Assembly (NCBI RefSeq): GCF_002291145.1
Contig: NZ_NTGE01000164.1
Location: 102,410 to 166,409 of the forward strand
Reading direction: 5' to 3'
From: Streptomyces sp. SA15
GTDB taxonomy: Bacteria > Actinomycetota > Actinomycetes > Streptomycetales > Streptomycetaceae
Length of the DNA stretch: 64,000 nt
A model generated the notes under the pieces. The model saw only the letters and a list, made by a program, of their open reading frames with translations. It ran no database searches and was not told the DNA's origin. A program made the translations under genes and the position numbers. Below are positions 61,293 through 64,000 of this stretch, one piece after another (the first letter of the stretch is position 1; the number at the start of each line of letters is the position of its first letter).

Positions 61293-64000
61293 TCATGTCA
61301 CCCGCGTCACGGCCACCGCGGCCTTCAGGTCGGCCCAGAAGCCGGGCCCGGCGACGATACGAGGACCGAGACGGTAGACAGTCGTCCTCGTACGTCCCCG
61401 GACCTGCAAGTGGACTTCGGACGTTCCGGGGTGGATGCGCAGAATCTCCTTGAGCTGCGCGACGGACTGTGGCGTCACGTGCGCCGCCTGTATGGCCAGC
61501 CGGACGACAGGACTGTCTCCGACCCCCGACAGGTCAGGGACCTGGAGTTCCATCGCGACGAGCCGGGGAACGTCCTCGCGCTTGTCGAGGCGGCCCTTGA
61601 CGAACACCACCGCGTCCTCGACGAGTTGGGTCGACACCAGCTGATACGTCGCCGGGAAGAACATGCACTCGATGGAACCGGCGAGGTCCTCCACGGTGGC
61701 GATGGCCCACGCGTTGCCCTGCTTGGTCATCTTGCGCTGCAGGCCGGAGATGATCCCGGCGATGGTGACCACCGCGCCGTCGGCGTGCTCGCCCCCGGTG
61801 AGCTGGGCGATGCCCGCGTCCGCCTTGTCCGACAGCACGTGCTCCAGACCGAACAGCGGGTGGTCGGAGACGTACAGGCCGAGCATCTCCCGCTCCTGGG
61901 CGAGCAGATAGGCCTTGTCCCACTCGTCGGTGGTGAACTCCACGTCCAGGCCGAAGCCCGGCTCGCTGGTCTCCTCCTCGCCCATGCCGCCGAAGAGGTC
62001 GAACTGGCCCTCGGCCTCCTTGCGCTTGACCGCGACCACGTTGTCGATCATCGGCTCGAAGTGCGCGGTCAGTCCCTTTCGGGTGTGGCCCATGGAGTCG
62101 AAGGCGCCGGCCTTGATCAGCGATTCCGTGGTCCGCTTGTTGCAGACCACCGCCTCAACCTTGTCGAGGTAGTCGGGGAAGGATGCGTACTTCCCCTTGG
62201 CCTTGCGGCACTTGATGATCGACTCGACGACGTTCGTGCCGACGTTGCGCACCGCGGACAGGCCGAAGAGGATCACGTCGTCGCCCTGCGCGGCGAAGTT
62301 GGACATCGACTCGTTCACGTTCGGCGGGAGCACCTTGATGCCCATGCGCCGGCACTCGTTCAGATAGACGGCCGACTTGTCCTTGTCGTCCTTCACCGAC
62401 GTCAGCAGCGCCGCCATGTACTCGGCCGGATGATTCGCCTTCAGGAACGCGGTCCAGTACGACACCAGCGCATAGGCCGCCGCGTGCGCCTTGTTGAACG
62501 CGTAGCCGGCGAACGGCACCAGTACGTCCCATACGGTCTGGATCGCCTCGTCGGAGTAGCCGCGCTCCCTGCACCCTTCGCGGAACGGGACGAACTCCTT
62601 GTCCAGGACCTCCTTCTTCTTCTTGCCCATGGCCCGGCGCAACAGGTCGGCCTGGCCCAGGCTGTAGCCGGCGAGAATCTGGGCGGCCTTCTGCACCTGC
62701 TCCTGGTAGACGATCAGGCCGTGGGTGATGTCCAGGATCTCCTTGAGGGGCTCTTCGAGTTCCGGGTGGATGGGGGCGATCTCCTGCTGCCCGTTCTTGC
62801 GCAGGGCGTAATTGGTGTGCGAGCCCATGGCCATCGGCCCCGGCCGGTACAGGGCGTTGATGGCGGTGATGTCCTCGAACTGGTCGGGCTTCATCAGCCG
62901 GCACAGGGAACGCATGGCGCTGCCGTCGAACTGGAAGACTCCGAGGGTGTCGCCGCGCTGGAGCAGTTCGAAGGTCGTGGGGTCGTCCAGCGGAAGGCTG
63001 AGGAGATCGATGTCGATCCCCTTGTTGGACTTCACCATCTTGACGGCGTCGTCCATGATCGTCAGGTTGCGCAGGCCGAGGAAGTCCATCTTCAGCAGGC
63101 CGAGCGACTCACAGCTCGGGTAGTCCCACTGCGTGATGGTCACGCCGTCGGTGTGCCTGACCCACACCGGCACGTGGTCGACGACGGGTTCGCTGCACAT
63201 GATCACGCCGGCCGCGTGCACACCCATCTGCCGCACCAGGCCCTCGACGCCCTTGGCGGTGTCAATGACCTTCTTCACGTCCGGCTCGTTCTCGTACATC
63301 GCCCGGACCTCGCCCGCCTCCGAATAACGGGGGTGTGAGGTGTCCGTGATACCGGCCAGTTCGATACCGGAACCGCCGACGTCGGCGGGCATGGCCTTGG
63401 TGATGCGGTCACCCATCGCGTACGGGTAGCCCAACACGCGCGCGGAGTCCTTGATGGCGTTCTTGGCCTTGATGGTGCCGTACGTGCCGATCATGGCGAC
63501 CTTGTCGGCGCCGTACTTCTCCGTCACGTACCGGATCACCTCCACGCGCCGGCGCTCGTCGAAGTCGATGTCGACATCGGGCATGGAGACGCGCTCCGGG
63601 TTGAGGAACCGCTCGAAGATCAGACCATGTTCCAGAGGATCCAGGTCGGTGATTCCCATCGCGTACGACACCAGCGAACCGGCGGCGGAGCCTCGGCCGG
63701 GGCCGACCGCGATGCCGTTGTTCTTGGCCCACATGATGAAGTCGGCGACGACGAGGAAGTAGCCCGGGAACCCCATCTGGATGATGACGTCCATCTCGTA
63801 CTCGACCAGTCGCTGGTACTGCTCGTCCCAGCCCGCCGGAAACCGCCGCCGCAGGCCCCTGAGCACCTCTTCTTTGAACCAGGTGACCTCGGTGTAGCCC
63901 TCGGGGATGTCGAACTTGGGCATCAGGTCGCGCTTCTCGAACATGCCCGTGGTGTCGATCTGCTCCGCCACCAGCAGCGTGTTGCGGCAGCCCTCCTGCC
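61293..64000 (-). CDS. dnaE: DNA polymerase III alpha subunit (DnaE type), 5' end outside window
   Basis: The C-terminal 900 or so residues of a DnaE polymerase; the open frame continues past the window edge (QEGCRNTLLVAEQID upstream of the apparent GTG at 63971), so the start is missing. The palm shows GPGRGSAAGSLVSYAMGI and the catalytic PDVDIDFDERRR; the fingers, tau/beta-binding and OB-fold regions follow (GAVVTIAGIISGLQRKMTKQG). Most of it looks like the replicative DnaE1 of Streptomyces, but the last 35 residues (HLQVRGRTRTTVYRLGPRI...) and several inner stretches differ from what I recall of DnaE1, so it may be an additional paralogue. Confidence 0.9.
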   Translation of the reverse strand, partial: QEGCRNTLLVAEQIDTTGMFEKRDLMPKFDIPEGYTEVTWFKEEVLRGLRRRFPAGWDEQYQRLVEYEMDVIIQMGFPGYFLVVADFIMWAKNNGIAVGPGRGSAAGSLVSYAMGITDLDPLEHGLIFERFLNPERVSMPDVDIDFDERRRVEVIRYVTEKYGADKVAMIGTYGTIKAKNAIKDSARVLGYPYAMGDRITKAMPADVGGSGIELAGITDTSHPRYSEAGEVRAMYENEPDVKKVIDTAKGVEGLVRQMGVHAAGVIMCSEPVVDHVPVWVRHTDGVTITQWDYPSCESLGLLKMDFLGLRNLTIMDDAVKMVKSNKGIDIDLLSLPLDDPTTFELLQRGDTLGVFQFDGSAMRSLCRLMKPDQFEDITAINALYRPGPMAMGSHTNYALRKNGQQEIAPIHPELEEPLKEILDITHGLIVYQEQVQKAAQILAGYSLGQADLLRRAMGKKKKEVLDKEFVPFREGCRERGYSDEAIQTVWDVLVPFAGYAFNKAHAAAYALVSYWTAFLKANHPAEYMAALLTSVKDDKDKSAVYLNECRRMGIKVLPPNVNESMSNFAAQGDDVILFGLSAVRNVGTNVVESIIKCRKAKGKYASFPDYLDKVEAVVCNKRTTESLIKAGAFDSMGHTRKGLTAHFEPMIDNVVAVKRKEAEGQFDLFGGMGEEETSEPGFGLDVEFTTDEWDKAYLLAQEREMLGLYVSDHPLFGLEHVLSDKADAGIAQLTGGEHADGAVVTIAGIISGLQRKMTKQGNAWAIATVEDLAGSIECMFFPATYQLVSTQLVEDAVVFVKGRLDKREDVPRLVAMELQVPDLSGVGDSPVVRLAIQAAHVTPQSVAQLKEILRIHPGTSEVHLQVRGRTRTTVYRLGPRIVAGPGFWADLKAAVAVTRVT

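Overview
This window is high-GC actinomycete DNA. Starts are often GTG (once TTG), genes are tightly coupled by 4-bp ATGA/GTGA overlaps, signal peptides are of Tat and lipoprotein type, regulators of the IclR, GntR, DeoR, PaaX and MarR families are dense, and typical Streptomyces dispersed intergenic hairpins are present (around 15811-15895 and 23724-23846). The best guess is a Streptomyces chromosome. The content is mostly catabolic and looks like an accessory region for breaking down plant-derived compounds.

Layout. (1) 1-2120: a wrecked NDP-forming acyl-CoA synthetase gene, with part of its ATP-grasp domain lying in inverted orientation, followed by an IclR regulator. (2) 2232-8640: an IclR-type operator, then an Old Yellow Enzyme/N-methylproline-demethylase-like flavoenzyme, a Rieske betaine-demethylase-type oxygenase, its flavin/2Fe-2S reductase, and EtfB-EtfA. 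This looks like a quaternary amine (proline betaine or glycine betaine) demethylation operon. (3) 8699-9303: a scar with a 49-codon UvrA-like stub and lower-GC unrecognised DNA. (4) 9304-15790: a VanA-type Rieske oxygenase, a 64-residue CHC protein, a VanB-type reductase, a convergent IclR regulator, and a TauABC/SsuABC-type ABC importer. (5) 15886-21361 (minus): an apparently complete upper hydroxyproline pathway (epimerase, three-component D-hydroxyproline dehydrogenase, deaminase) plus a GntR/FCD regulator. (6) 21519-23631: a MmyB-like sensor domain divergent from an HTH protein and an ImmA/IrrE metallopeptidase, with a striking bipartite dyad between them. (7) 23867-29924: mixed conserved genes (alpha/beta hydrolase, Sfp-type phosphopantetheinyl transferase, metallophosphoesterase, ATP-grasp protein, cupin, sulfotransferase).

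(8) 30089-48296: a divergent glycan-use locus. The minus arm carries a DeoR regulator, GH4, GH38 alpha-mannosidase and GH29 alpha-fucosidase. The plus arm carries a PfkB kinase, a sugar ABC importer without its ATPase, a GH2 beta-galactosidase and three exported proteins (metallophosphoesterase-LamG, PHP metallohydrolase, unknown). (9) 48345-57338: a PaaX regulator, then a MaoC/CoA-ligase/amidohydrolase/SDR operon divergent from a MarR regulator, with an MHS-type transporter, a secreted hydrolase and another IclR. The gene set fits CoA-dependent, beta-oxidation-like breakdown of hydroxycinnamates. Two of its promoters share the same TTGACG-17-TAACTT form. (10) 57503-61197: a GT4 glycosyltransferase with an unknown partner and a secreted GH16 beta-glucanase preceded by a perfect 16-bp LacI-type palindrome. 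(11) 61293 to the window end: the C-terminal three quarters of a DnaE-type DNA polymerase, possibly an extra paralogue.

Together the genes suggest feeding on plant material: betaines, wall hydroxyproline, aromatic acids released from lignin and suberin, and fucosylated or mannosylated glycans and beta-glucan. Assignments rest on motifs, length and neighbourhood read by eye; no database search was possible.
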